A stretch of DNA of 60,353 nt from Deltaproteobacteria bacterium (lineage in GTDB: Bacteria > Myxococcota_A > Polyangia > JAAYKL01). The notes below the pieces were generated by a model. It made no database searches. It saw only the letters and a list, made by a program, of their open reading frames with translations, and was not told the origin of the DNA. The position numbers and the translations under genes are program-made. Shown piece by piece: positions 1 through 8,277 of the stretch (its first letter is position 1; every line of letters starts with the position of its first letter). The stretch lies in the NCBI GenBank assembly GCA_029565915.1, contig JAKQNG010000047.1, positions 1-60,353 on the forward strand. Reading direction: 5' to 3'.

Positions 1-214
1 GCCCATTGACCAGGAAATTCGCGGCAATGCCGACGGGCACCGCAATGCACCCCACCGCATTTTCCACCATCCGGTCCAGCAGGGCATCGTCAAGGCCGCC
101 GTCCAGCAGGGGGCGGATGTCGCCGTCCTTGAGCCGCTGCGCCAGCAGGGCGCGGCGTTCGGCCAGTGATCGCCGGTGCAGTCCGGGCAGGCGGGAGGTG
201 TGTGGATTCGTCAT
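1..214 (-). CDS. mvaA: Hydroxymethylglutaryl-CoA reductase, class II (N-terminal fragment)
   Basis: The window holds only the first 71 codons; the rest lies beyond base 1. The ATG is at 214-212. The fragment has the class II HMG-CoA reductase N-terminal pattern: a Leu/Arg-rich helix, then MVENAVG...VPVGIAANFLVNG, corresponding to the family's ENVIG...PLGIATNFLING. The enzyme interconverts HMG-CoA and mevalonate with NAD(P)H in the cytoplasm. From 71 residues alone it is not possible to say whether it serves mevalonate synthesis or breakdown. It is transcribed away from the zinc-ribbon gene at 397. Identification rests on these motifs only. Confidence 0.82.
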   Translation of the reverse strand, partial: MTNPHTSRLPGLHRRSLAERRALLAQRLKDGDIRPLLDGGLDDALLDRMVENAVGCIAVPVGIAANFLVNG

Positions 215-229
215 GGCAGACTATGTATC

Positions 230-270
230 GAATCCACCGGTTTCGCACAAGGGAACCGGGCAGTGGATTC
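230..270. repeat. Inverted repeat in divergent promoter region
   Basis: GAATCCAC (230-237) is mirrored by GTGGATTC (263-270), and an inner CGGTT/AACCG pair (238-242 and 254-258) extends the symmetry with a 4-base bulge. A further copy of GTGGATTC lies at 202-209, inside the first codons of mvaA. The placement between divergent genes suggests an operator or leader hairpin. The function is inferred only. Confidence 0.5.
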
Positions 271-291
271 TTCCGGCGCAGAGATTGTGCC

Positions 292-320
292 TTTTCAGCA
301 AATGACAGCCGTATTATAAA
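292..320 (+). promoter_or_regulatory. Possible sigma-70 promoter for the zinc-ribbon gene
   Basis: TTTTCA (292-297) and TATAAA (315-320) are separated by 17 bases, about 75 bases upstream of the ATG at 397. The -10 element is good and the -35 is weak. The 215-396 intergenic stretch holds this and the inverted repeat; nothing else is apparent. Confidence 0.3.
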
Positions 321-396
321 CGCAGCGGCACCGGGCGTCGCCCCGGACCAGTGACCATCGACCCGCGACCGCGACCCGACAAAGCAGGATACTGAC

Positions 397-1605
397 ATGA
401 TTATCAAATGCCCCCAGTGTGCCACCGGTTACAATATTCCCGACCACATGCTCGGCGACAGCCCTCGCCGGATGCGGTGCGCCAAATGCAAGAACATGTT
501 CGCTGTGACAAGGCGTTCCGAAGATCCGCCGAGCGGCTATGTGGAGTACACCGGCGCCCAGCAACTCCCGCCCGAATTCGCTTTTTTAAAAGCCGAAAAG
601 GAAGGGGTGAAGCTGGTGGTGCCGCCTCCGTCGCAAAGGCGAATGGCCCAGCTCGAAACCACTGAAACCACGGCCGTGGGACCGGCCCCGAAACCACCGG
701 TCGCGCCGCCGCCATCCTCCCCGCTGCAGGCCGTGCCGCCGCAGGCCCCGGACAGCCCCGTCATGGAGCCTTCCGGATTCGTGGAGTATCGATCACCGGA
801 GCTCGCGGCGTCCGTGCCATCATCCCCGGCCCCGGTTCCGCAGGCGGTGGAACCAGCCCCGTCTCCTGCTCCGGCACCCGCATCCCCCCGCGTGGAAGTT
901 CAGTCGTCCCGTCCACCCCGGCGGCAGGGAGGCTCCGTGCCCGTGGGCAACTCCATCCCCGCCGAGAGCATGTTCGGCGGCAACTCCCGGGCCTGGGAAG
1001 TCGAGGCACCCCTGGAACTGGACACCTACACCATCCGGTCGGACGTGCATCCCGGACACCAGCTGGCGGGCAAGGTGATCGCCGGCATCTTCATTGCCCT
1101 GGTGGGCTTCCTCATTTTTGTGGCGGCAAGGAACGGGTGGAACCTCTCCATCCCCGACCTTCCCGAACAGATCGCCTTTGCTTTTTCAAGCGAAGCGGGT
1201 GAATCCCTGCCCGCCGAGGTGGAAAACATGGACGTCACCGTGATGGATCGCCGGATGGTCCTTGCGGATGACGGCACGGCCTACCTCTCGGTGGGCGGCG
1301 AGGTGTTCAACAACAACATGGCGGGCCGGTCCCACATCATTCTCCGGGGCCGGCTCTACGACAGCGCCGGCGATCTGCGCGCCGAAGCCCGGATGCCCTG
1401 CGGACGGGCCGTGGACGACAAGGCCCTGAAGGCGACGCCAAAGGGAACCGTGGCGGGTCACTTCAGCCCCGGCGGCACGTTGTACAACTGCCAGCTCTCC
1501 CCCGATGGCAGCACCCTGTTCCAGGTGATTTTCGAAAATGTGCCGGCGGACTACGACGCCACCTTCGAAGTGAAGGTCATGGTGGTGGCCGCCACGACCG
1601 GTTGA
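397..1605 (+). CDS. MJ0042-type zinc-ribbon membrane protein, proline-rich
   Basis: The 402-residue protein opens with a CPQC...CAKC zinc ribbon (residues about 4-28, MJ0042 family), followed by a roughly 190-residue Pro/Ala/Val-rich low-complexity region. A single membrane segment follows (about residues 226-246, IAGIFIALVGFLIFVAA). The C-terminal domain of about 150 residues resembles the beta-rich DUF3426 tail that often accompanies this zinc ribbon. Within the low-complexity region the phrase SGFVEY/SGYVEY occurs twice. The domain order predicts a cytoplasmic zinc ribbon and linker with a periplasmic C-terminus. The substrate is unknown. It lies 3 bases upstream of the next gene, so the two are probably cotranscribed. 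Confidence 0.8.
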   Translation: MIIKCPQCATGYNIPDHMLGDSPRRMRCAKCKNMFAVTRRSEDPPSGYVEYTGAQQLPPEFAFLKAEKEGVKLVVPPPSQRRMAQLETTETTAVGPAPKPPVAPPPSSPLQAVPPQAPDSPVMEPSGFVEYRSPELAASVPSSPAPVPQAVEPAPSPAPAPASPRVEVQSSRPPRRQGGSVPVGNSIPAESMFGGNSRAWEVEAPLELDTYTIRSDVHPGHQLAGKVIAGIFIALVGFLIFVAARNGWNLSIPDLPEQIAFAFSSEAGESLPAEVENMDVTVMDRRMVLADDGTAYLSVGGEVFNNNMAGRSHIILRGRLYDSAGDLRAEARMPCGRAVDDKALKATPKGTVAGHFSPGGTLYNCQLSPDGSTLFQVIFENVPADYDATFEVKVMVVAATTG

Positions 1606-1608
1606 GAC

Positions 1609-2364
1609 GTGTCCGGCGACAGCGATATCGAAGTCGAACGCCTGCGGAAAACCCTCATCCCCCTGTCGGAGTGGCCCCAGCGGGCCGCCCTGGTTGCCCG
1701 CCAGCTGACCACCATGCCGCCGGAAGACGCCGCCCTGCTGTTCGCCCGGATCTGCACCCGCGCCTGTGCCGAAAAGACGGATGACGCGATCATCGCAGCC
1801 CACGCGGTGTTTTTTGCGGTTCTGTGGGGTTACTGGGAAGAGGACCACCTGCTGCGCACGCGGGAGGCGGCCGCGGCACAGGAGAACCGGATCACGCTCC
1901 GGCTCCTCCAACCCCTCCGGTTTCCCGACGCGGATGCAGAGGAATTCGAAGTGCCGAAATACCGGACGGATCGCATCCTCACGCTGGGAGAGCGGAAAAC
2001 CCTTGCCACAACGCCGTCCCGCCGGGCCATTGAAAAGGCGATGATGGATCCGCATCCGCAGGTGGCAAAAAAACTCCTCGATAATCCCCGGCTGACGGAA
2101 ACCGACGTGGTGCGCATCTGCGCCAGACGAATGATGGCGCCTTCCGTCCTGTGTGAAGTGGCCCTGCACGTGCGGTGGCGGGAGCGGCCCTCCGTTCATC
2201 AGGCGCTGGTGAACAACCGATCACTGCCCGCGAGTTTCGCCGTATCGTTCCTGCCATTTCTGGATGTGCGCACGCTGCGGGAAATCACCCTCGACCGGCG
2301 GCTCGATCCGGATCTGCGGGAGGCGGCCGACGCTCTCCTGGAAGGGGTGCTGTACGCGGTATGA
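1609..2364 (+). CDS. Hypothetical protein with helical-repeat C-terminus
   Basis: This 251-residue soluble protein has no signal peptide or membrane segment. The start is GTG, 3 bases after the previous stop; no ATG is available near the expected start. The C-terminal half has alternating helices (for example HPQVAKKLLDNPRLTETDVV and the stretch around residue 200) like the leucine-rich-variant/HEAT-type repeats seen in hypothetical proteins of this group of bacteria. No catalytic motif is visible. Tight spacing to the zinc-ribbon gene argues for cotranslation. The function is unknown. Confidence 0.65.
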   Translation: MSGDSDIEVERLRKTLIPLSEWPQRAALVARQLTTMPPEDAALLFARICTRACAEKTDDAIIAAHAVFFAVLWGYWEEDHLLRTREAAAAQENRITLRLLQPLRFPDADAEEFEVPKYRTDRILTLGERKTLATTPSRRAIEKAMMDPHPQVAKKLLDNPRLTETDVVRICARRMMAPSVLCEVALHVRWRERPSVHQALVNNRSLPASFAVSFLPFLDVRTLREITLDRRLDPDLREAADALLEGVLYAV

Positions 2365-2380
2365 AAAGGAGGATCGTTTC

Positions 2381-3043
2381 ATGAGGGACACGTCGACCGA
2401 ACGCCTCTTCCGCGGGTCTGAACGCCGCCTTCTTCTGGTGGCGCTGATCTCCCTGCTGGTAATGGTGGCGGAAATCCTTGGCGGCACCGTGTTCGGCTCC
2501 ATGTCCCTCCTGGCCGATGGATGGCACATGGGCACCCACGTGCTGGCCCTCGGTATCGCGTTTGCCACGTCCATCATCGCCCGTCGCTATGCGGGGGATA
2601 CCCGGTTTTCCGTTCACAAAATCAATGCCCTCGGCGGCTTTACGGGCGCCATGCTGCTGGCCGTAGTGGCCGTCGAAATGCTGGTGAAGGGCGCTGAACG
2701 CCTGATGGAGCCGGCCCCCATCCGGTTTGAAGAAGCGATTGCGGTGGCGGTGGTGGGCCTGGTGGTCAACGTGGCCGGTGCTTTCATCCTCCGCCATCAA
2801 CCTCACGACCACGACCATCCCCACGACACGGATCACAACATGCGGGCCGCTTACCTGCACGTCATCACGGATGCCTTTACATCGGTTCTCGCCATCGGCG
2901 CGTTGACGATTGGCCGGTTCACCGGTTGGCTGTGGCTGGATGCGGCAGTGGCCATCGTGGGGTCCGTTGTCATCGGCCGATGGTCCGCGGGGCTGCTCCG
3001 CTCCGCAGGCGCCACCCTGCTCGACATCCGCGACGACCGATGA
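2381..3043 (+). CDS. Cation diffusion facilitator, DmeF-like, short form
   Basis: The protein has 220 residues, with its start fixed by AAAAGGAGGA at 2364-2373. It is a six-helix CDF divalent-metal/proton antiporter. TM2 carries DGWHMGTH and TM5 carries HVITDAFTSVLA, the paired metal-site segments, and a His-rich loop (about residues 140-155) sits between TM4 and TM5. DHNMRAAYLHV is typical of the Co/Ni exporter DmeF. The chain stops just after the last helix (LLDIRDDR), so the usual cytoplasmic C-terminal domain of roughly 70 or more residues is missing. Metal specificity is inferred from similarity to DmeF. Confidence 0.78.
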   Translation: MRDTSTERLFRGSERRLLLVALISLLVMVAEILGGTVFGSMSLLADGWHMGTHVLALGIAFATSIIARRYAGDTRFSVHKINALGGFTGAMLLAVVAVEMLVKGAERLMEPAPIRFEEAIAVAVVGLVVNVAGAFILRHQPHDHDHPHDTDHNMRAAYLHVITDAFTSVLAIGALTIGRFTGWLWLDAAVAIVGSVVIGRWSAGLLRSAGATLLDIRDDR

Positions 3044-3052
3044 TGGACCCGC

Positions 3053-4108
3053 CTATTCCTTCCAGGAGGGATAGCAGCCGAGGAAATTGAGTGTGCTGCA
3101 GTGGGTGGCCACTTCCGAAAGGACCTCCCGGATCAGCGGATCCTGATCGGAGCCTTCAAAATCGAGAAAGAAGTTGTAGTTGCCCGGTGTTTCGCGGTGG
3201 GGCATGGACGCGATCCGCGTCAGGTTCACGTTCGCCCGGGCAAAGACCTGCAGCACCTCAAGGAGCTTTCCGGCCTGATGGGGCGTCGCGAACACCAGAG
3301 AACACTTGTCTCCACAGGACGCGGGTTCGCGGGACAGCATCAGAAACCGGGTCTGGTTGGACGCGTCGTCTTCGATGTGCTCCTGTACGATTTCCAGCTG
3401 GTACAAAGATGCGCACAGCGGACTCGCGATGGCGGCCGCGGGCGTATCGAGATCGGCGAGCATTTTCGCCGCACCGGCCGTGTCGTAATAGGGACGGGGC
3501 TCCAGTCGATTGCGCTCGATGAATCCCGCGCACTGGCCGAGGGCCTGGGGATGGGAGTACACAGCCCGGATTTCCCGGTGGTCGGTTCCTTTGACGGCCA
3601 GCAGGCAGTGGTGGATGGGCACCACAGTTTCGCCCACCACCTTCAGTCCGGTCTTTGTCAGCAGAGTGTTGACCCCCGTGACCGCCCCTTCCAGGGAATT
3701 TTCGACGGGGACGACGCCCACATCGAATCCGCCGTCCTCCACACCGCCGAACACGTCAGAAAACTTTTCGCAGGGAATGTAGGCGGCGCCTTCCTTGCGC
3801 AACCGGCGGCAGGCCATTTCGCTGTAGGCCCCGTGCTCGCCCTGGAAGGCCACCAGCGACAGGGCCAGGTTCTGAATCCGTTTGCTTTCGGCGATGACCG
3901 ACGAAAACGTATCTCGCACAAACGGGCTGTCGAGCAGACCGAACCGGGATTGCTCCGCCCGATCGAGAACTTCCTGTTCCCGTCCCGGATCGGAGGTCTC
4001 CTTCTTGTACGGACGGGTCCGCAGGCCGAGTTCCAACCGCCTGGCGAGCAGGGCCACCAGCTCCCTGTCCGCGCGGTCGATTTCTTCTCTGATGCGCTGC
4101 AGCTTCAT
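3053..4108 (-). CDS. pheA: Bifunctional chorismate mutase/prephenate dehydratase (P-protein)
   Basis: The 351-residue enzyme converts chorismate to prephenate and then to phenylpyruvate for phenylalanine synthesis. An AroQ-type mutase domain covers about residues 1-85 (RIREEIDRADRELVALLARR). The dehydratase domain spans about 90-270 and contains FQGEHGAYSE, VVPVENSLEGAV and the catalytic NQTRF motif. An ACT regulatory domain follows (about 280-351). In the ACT domain the usual ESRP phenylalanine-binding tetrapeptide is replaced by ASMP, so feedback control may differ. The ATG overlaps the aroC stop by 4 bases, which couples the two steps of the pathway. Confidence 0.95.
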   Translation of the reverse strand: MKLQRIREEIDRADRELVALLARRLELGLRTRPYKKETSDPGREQEVLDRAEQSRFGLLDSPFVRDTFSSVIAESKRIQNLALSLVAFQGEHGAYSEMACRRLRKEGAAYIPCEKFSDVFGGVEDGGFDVGVVPVENSLEGAVTGVNTLLTKTGLKVVGETVVPIHHCLLAVKGTDHREIRAVYSHPQALGQCAGFIERNRLEPRPYYDTAGAAKMLADLDTPAAAIASPLCASLYQLEIVQEHIEDDASNQTRFLMLSREPASCGDKCSLVFATPHQAGKLLEVLQVFARANVNLTRIASMPHRETPGNYNFFLDFEGSDQDPLIREVLSEVATHCSTLNFLGCYPSWKE

Positions 4109-5109
4109 GTCCGCTCCTTTTTACCGGCGCTGTTCGTGCTTCTGGCGATGGCGAGCAGATCGGCCAGCGCGATGGCCGTCACGGCTTCCAGAATGGGCGG
4201 AAACCGCAGTGCGATGCAGGCATCGTGCCGTCCGCGGACCTCGAGCTCTTCCACCTGACCAGAGACGAGGTTCACCGTGTGTTGCGGCTTTCCGATACTG
4301 GATGTGGGCCGGACGGCGACCCGGAAAACAATCTCGTTGCCGTTGGTGATGCCGCCGTTGATGCCGCCGGAATGGTTCGTCCGCGTGGTGCCGTCCACAT
4401 GAATGAATTCGTCGTTGAACTCGCTGCCCCGCATGGTGGCGCACGGGAATCCGGTGCCGAATTCGATGCCCTTGGTCGCGGGGATGGAAAAAACAAGATG
4501 GCTGATGACGGACTCCACGGAATAAAAGAAGGGCTCTCCGAGGCCGGCCGGCACGCCATTCACCCGCACCTCTGCCAGCCCTCCCACGGAATCCCGATCC
4601 TGCTGGGCGGCAACGGCCGCTGCCACTCCATCCGGATTGCCCCCCGCGTGAAGCAGGGTAGCCGCAACCGTCATGTCGCCGATGAGCTTTTTCGCCACCA
4701 CCCCGGCTGCCACGATGCCCACGGTGAGGCGACCGGAAAAGTGTCCGCCTCCCCGGTAGTCGTGGAAACCGCCATGCTTGCGGAACGCCGCCCAGTCCGC
4801 GTGTCCGGGCCTCGGCGTGTGGCGGATGTTGTCATAGGCGTTGGAGTCCGTGTCGCCATTGGCAAAATGAATATGCAGGGGAAATCCGGTGGTGAACCCC
4901 TCGAACACGCCGTTCATGAGAAACGGGCGATCCTTTTCCGCCCGGGGCGTGGTACCGGGTCGGCCGGCCCGACGGCGTTCGATATCCGCGGCAAAGTCCT
5001 CATGGGAAAGGGGAATCCCCGCCGGACAACCGTCAATCACCACACCGACGCCGGGGCCGTGGGACTCGCCATAGATACTGACTCTGAAAATCGTGCCGAA
5101 ACTGTTCAT
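4105..5109 (-). CDS. aroC: Chorismate synthase
   Basis: This 334-residue FMN-dependent enzyme turns EPSP into chorismate, the last shikimate-pathway step. Diagnostic stretches are GESHGPGVGVVIDG near the N-terminus, RHTPRPGHAD, YRGGGHFSGR, and RTNHSGGINGGITNG followed by RPTSSI. It is slightly shorter than the usual 350-390 residues, but the core motifs are present. It is followed by pheA with a 4-base overlap and preceded by the HEAT-repeat gene 53 bases upstream on the same strand. Confidence 0.96.
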   Translation of the reverse strand: MNSFGTIFRVSIYGESHGPGVGVVIDGCPAGIPLSHEDFAADIERRRAGRPGTTPRAEKDRPFLMNGVFEGFTTGFPLHIHFANGDTDSNAYDNIRHTPRPGHADWAAFRKHGGFHDYRGGGHFSGRLTVGIVAAGVVAKKLIGDMTVAATLLHAGGNPDGVAAAVAAQQDRDSVGGLAEVRVNGVPAGLGEPFFYSVESVISHLVFSIPATKGIEFGTGFPCATMRGSEFNDEFIHVDGTTRTNHSGGINGGITNGNEIVFRVAVRPTSSIGKPQHTVNLVSGQVEELEVRGRHDACIALRFPPILEAVTAIALADLLAIARSTNSAGKKERT

Positions 5110-5162
5110 GTGAGCTGTTCCTTCTGTGGAAGCGGCGCAGGAAGCGCGGGCGGAGCGGGGAA

Positions 5163-7727
5163 CTATTCGGTGGTCTGGTTCAGGGTGGACAGCACTTCCC
5201 GGGCGATTTCCGCGGCCCGGCCTTCGGCGTCCTGAAGCGCCAGCAGATAGCCGCGCTCACCCATGCCGCGCAGGATTTCCGCGGCCAGTTCTCCATTTTC
5301 CGCGTCGTTTTTCACATCTTCCACCAGCAGATGCCGCACCCGCAGCGCCGTAAGGCCCCCCGGAGAAGTGTCCCAGCCCTTTTCAAGGCGCTCCATGAGG
5401 TATTTCCAGGGCCACATGATGTTGGTGGTGGATTCGGTTCGATCCACCAGCTCCCTTGCGATGCGCAGGCGGGTGTAGATCCGCTTGGAGGTAAACATGT
5501 CCTCGGTCAGGTAAATCGGATATTCCTTGTACCACTCCCGCAGCACCAGCAGGGTTTCCTGGTCGTCCAGCAGTTCGATGATCCGGTCGAGGCGATTCAG
5601 GTTGCCGCCCAGCAGCACGGCCATGAGGGCCGCGCGACGCCGGTTTTCGTCTTCGCTGTCGAGCAGGGCGTTCAGGCGATCCGCATAGGCCGGATTGCCC
5701 GCCTCGCCCATGACGAAACCCGCATCCTTCACGAACTGATCTTCGCCCTGCCCTTCGAGGATCTTCATCACCGCTTCAATGGCGGTGTCCGAGGGATTGT
5801 GGCGGAGTCCCTTGATAAGGGAGGCCCGGGCGACCACGTCGAGGGAACTGTCGTTCACCTTTTCCAGAATCTTCTGCATGACGTCGTCATTCGCCACATA
5901 GGCCAGGGAATCGGACGCTTCCGAACGCAATTCCGGATCGTCCACCGGATCCATCACGATGTCCATGAGCGTGTCCGCCACCGCCGGGTCGCCCAGGTAG
6001 CGGCTGGCAATGATGGCGTTGCGGCGCTCCTGCAGCCGACCTTCCATCTGCCAGTCGCGGCTTTCTTCGAGAGTGGAGAATTTGCCTTCCTTGCGTTCCG
6101 TAGCCGTCATGACCATGGATTCCATGAAGCGCTTCGCCATGCCGGCGCACTTGAGACGGCCGAGGGCCATGAACGCGGCCTGGGAGAAGAACCCTTCATC
6201 CAGTGTGAGGAACGGATCGATGACATTGCAGAAACGCTGGTCGCCCGTGCGCCCCATGGCATCGACAAGAGGTCCGATGTCGACCTTCACCCGCTTGGCG
6301 CATTCGGGGGTATTGGAATAGGGGGCGTTGGCGTCATAGATTTTCATCAGGTAGTCGGCGGCGCCCTCCGGCTGCACTTCGCCGAACCAGGTCACCACGC
6401 TGTTGGCGATCTTGCGGGACATGTCGTCCTGACGATAGCGGATCGCTTCATCCGGAATGGCCTCCGGGGAAATGGGCTCCCACTGGGTTTTGGCGAACAT
6501 CTTGTCGGCGATGCGCTTGTCGCCCAGTTCTTCGAGGGTCCAGAGGGCCTGCACGCGGATCTGGTCCGCATCCGCCTTTGACTTGTCGTCCGATCCCGGA
6601 AACTGTTCTTCGGTGATCTTCATCAGCAGGTCGGCACTCCGGGGATCCTTGAGCCCTTTCAGCTTGCCCACGATCATATACTTGATGGTCGGGTCGGACG
6701 TATTATTGTAGATGGTTTCCAGACCCGGCGCGCCCACCGACTGGGTCACCGATGACACGATGGCGCCGAGCATCTCCGGGGCTTCGCCGATTTTTGCGAT
6801 GAGGGCCTGACCGGCCCGCTCGTCCGCCGTCCGTCCCAGAGAAATGGCCGCAGCCTCGGATACCTTGTTGTTGGCATCCTTGAGCAGCTTGAGCAGAGCG
6901 GGGACCGGGTCCTTGTCCTGCCGGAAGCCGAGCTCCATGGCGGCGTACATCTTCAGCATCGGATCCTGAGCATCCGCCAGGCTGATCAGCTTGTCGGTGG
7001 TGGCCATCCGCGCGATGAGTTCGGGGTCGTAACCGGAAATAGTCTTCGTATTGACAATCTGCCGGCTGATGGCTTCGAGCAGGGGCGCAAAGCCCCGATC
7101 ATCCTGAAACACCACAAGCACCCAGGCATACTTGGCCTTGCGCAGCTCTTCGGATTTCTGCATCTGTTCATACACGGCATCCGCCGCGGACCGGGCATCC
7201 GGCGTGTTGATTTTTGCGAGGGCCAGAGCAGCCTGTTCGCCCAGCTCGTCACCCTTTGCAACCGCCTTCGCGAGCGCCGGAACCGCCTGTTCGTCCTTCG
7301 CCTCGCCCAGCTCGAACGCCACCTGCTCCAGAATGTCGTGGCGGTCGCAGTTCTGCATGATGTCCCGCATGGCGGCCTTGTAGGCATCGTCGCTTTCCAG
7401 CTTCAGGGCGTCCTGCAGTTTTTTATCCCACTTCTGATAGTCCGTATGGTCCCGGTACCACATGAAGGCGATGACGCCGCCGAGCACCAGCAGAATCAGA
7501 ACGACGATGAGCATTCCTCGATTGCCGCTGCCGATTTTTTCGTCCACATCCACAAACCCGCCCGGATCATCCTGAAACTGGCCCGGTCCGGCGGACATGG
7601 GCGGAGGGGCGCCGACCTGGGCGGGAGGCGCCTCGGGCATGTCGGGATACCGGGGCGCTTCCTGCTCCGTTGCGGCAGAGTCTTCACCCGCATCGTCATT
7701 CAGATCGTCATCGTTCCATTTTGCCAT
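5163..7727 (-). CDS. Membrane-anchored HEAT-repeat protein
   Basis: The 854-residue start at ATG 7727 is chosen because AAGGAG lies 8 bases upstream; codons further upstream lack a ribosome site. The first 70 residues are acidic and Pro-rich, followed by one membrane helix (residues about 71-90). The remainder is a long array of alpha-helical HEAT/PBS-type repeats (for example VPALLKLLKDANNKVSEAAAIS). The topology suggests a large extracytoplasmic helical scaffold tethered to the inner membrane. No catalytic motif is seen. It may share a transcript with aroC-pheA, but a functional link is not evident. Confidence 0.8.
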   Translation of the reverse strand: MAKWNDDDLNDDAGEDSAATEQEAPRYPDMPEAPPAQVGAPPPMSAGPGQFQDDPGGFVDVDEKIGSGNRGMLIVVLILLVLGGVIAFMWYRDHTDYQKWDKKLQDALKLESDDAYKAAMRDIMQNCDRHDILEQVAFELGEAKDEQAVPALAKAVAKGDELGEQAALALAKINTPDARSAADAVYEQMQKSEELRKAKYAWVLVVFQDDRGFAPLLEAISRQIVNTKTISGYDPELIARMATTDKLISLADAQDPMLKMYAAMELGFRQDKDPVPALLKLLKDANNKVSEAAAISLGRTADERAGQALIAKIGEAPEMLGAIVSSVTQSVGAPGLETIYNNTSDPTIKYMIVGKLKGLKDPRSADLLMKITEEQFPGSDDKSKADADQIRVQALWTLEELGDKRIADKMFAKTQWEPISPEAIPDEAIRYRQDDMSRKIANSVVTWFGEVQPEGAADYLMKIYDANAPYSNTPECAKRVKVDIGPLVDAMGRTGDQRFCNVIDPFLTLDEGFFSQAAFMALGRLKCAGMAKRFMESMVMTATERKEGKFSTLEESRDWQMEGRLQERRNAIIASRYLGDPAVADTLMDIVMDPVDDPELRSEASDSLAYVANDDVMQKILEKVNDSSLDVVARASLIKGLRHNPSDTAIEAVMKILEGQGEDQFVKDAGFVMGEAGNPAYADRLNALLDSEDENRRRAALMAVLLGGNLNRLDRIIELLDDQETLLVLREWYKEYPIYLTEDMFTSKRIYTRLRIARELVDRTESTTNIMWPWKYLMERLEKGWDTSPGGLTALRVRHLLVEDVKNDAENGELAAEILRGMGERGYLLALQDAEGRAAEIAREVLSTLNQTTE

Positions 7728-7777
7728 GATTCGTTCTCCTTGCGTGAGGATGGTCGGTGCTCTTGTGTTTGCGAGGG

Positions 7778-7807
7778 AATTTAGCCCAGAAACCCGCTGA
7801 TAATCAA
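7778..7807 (-). promoter_or_regulatory. Possible sigma-70 promoter for the HEAT-repeat gene
   Basis: Reading the minus strand, TTGATT (7807-7802) and TAAATT (7783-7778) are 18 bases apart, about 50 bases before the ATG at 7727. Both hexamers match the consensus at four or more positions. Confidence 0.4.
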
Positions 7808-7911
7808 CGGTTACTTTAATTGCGGGCAGACAATCCAACCCGCGCGGTGCAAAATTTCATGGGCGTTGTAGTCCCTCGGAGATCCCTCGTAAAGGTCCGG
7901 GTCCAACCCTA

Positions 7912-7940
7912 TTGACCCTCCCGACGAACTCTGATAGTTT
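7912..7940 (+). promoter_or_regulatory. Probable sigma-70 promoter for the IHF/HU-uvrC operon
   Basis: TTGACC (7912-7917) and TAGTTT (7935-7940) are spaced by 17 bases, 30 bases upstream of the ATG at 7971. The rest of the 7728-7970 divergent gap holds only this and the opposite-strand promoter; no other structure is apparent. Confidence 0.45.
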
Positions 7941-7970
7941 CAATGTTCTCAAAGAGTTGTGAGGCAAACC

Positions 7971-8264
7971 ATGACAAAATCAGAGCTGATCGATGCGGTT
8001 TCAGAAAAAACCAGTGTGACGAAAAGCCGCGCCGAGCTGGTGGTGAACTGCATATTCGACTCGATGACCGATGCGTTGAGAAACGGAGAAGGCATTGAAA
8101 TCAGGGGGTTCGGCAGCTTCACCGTGCGCCAGTACCGACCTTACAGCGGCCGCAATCCCCGGACCGGCAGTTCGGTGCACGTCTCCTCCAAGCGACTCCC
8201 CTTCTTCAAGGTCGGCAAGGAACTGAAGGAAATGGTCAACGCCGCGGGCGACAAGGAGTCCTGA
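7971..8264 (+). CDS. IHF/HU-family nucleoid DNA-binding protein
   Basis: The 97-residue protein has the complete HU/IHF fold. It starts MTKSELIDAV, has the IRGFGSFTVR beta-arm entry, the GRNPRTG motif that holds the intercalating proline at the arm tip, and ends in FKVGKELKEMV. It would dimerise and bend DNA. The N-terminus resembles the IHF beta subunit, but the arm region also fits generic HU. The ATG at 7971 is preferred over an upstream in-frame GTG at 7959. uvrC begins 13 bases after the stop. Confidence 0.92.
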   Translation: MTKSELIDAVSEKTSVTKSRAELVVNCIFDSMTDALRNGEGIEIRGFGSFTVRQYRPYSGRNPRTGSSVHVSSKRLPFFKVGKELKEMVNAAGDKES

Positions 8265-8277
8265 CCGCCGCCGCCGG

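Noticed and set aside
6999-7010. A 12-base match to the 46-bp repeat (GGTGGCCATCCG)
   Set aside because: It is inside the HEAT-repeat coding sequence and does not extend beyond 12 bases, so it is a chance similarity.
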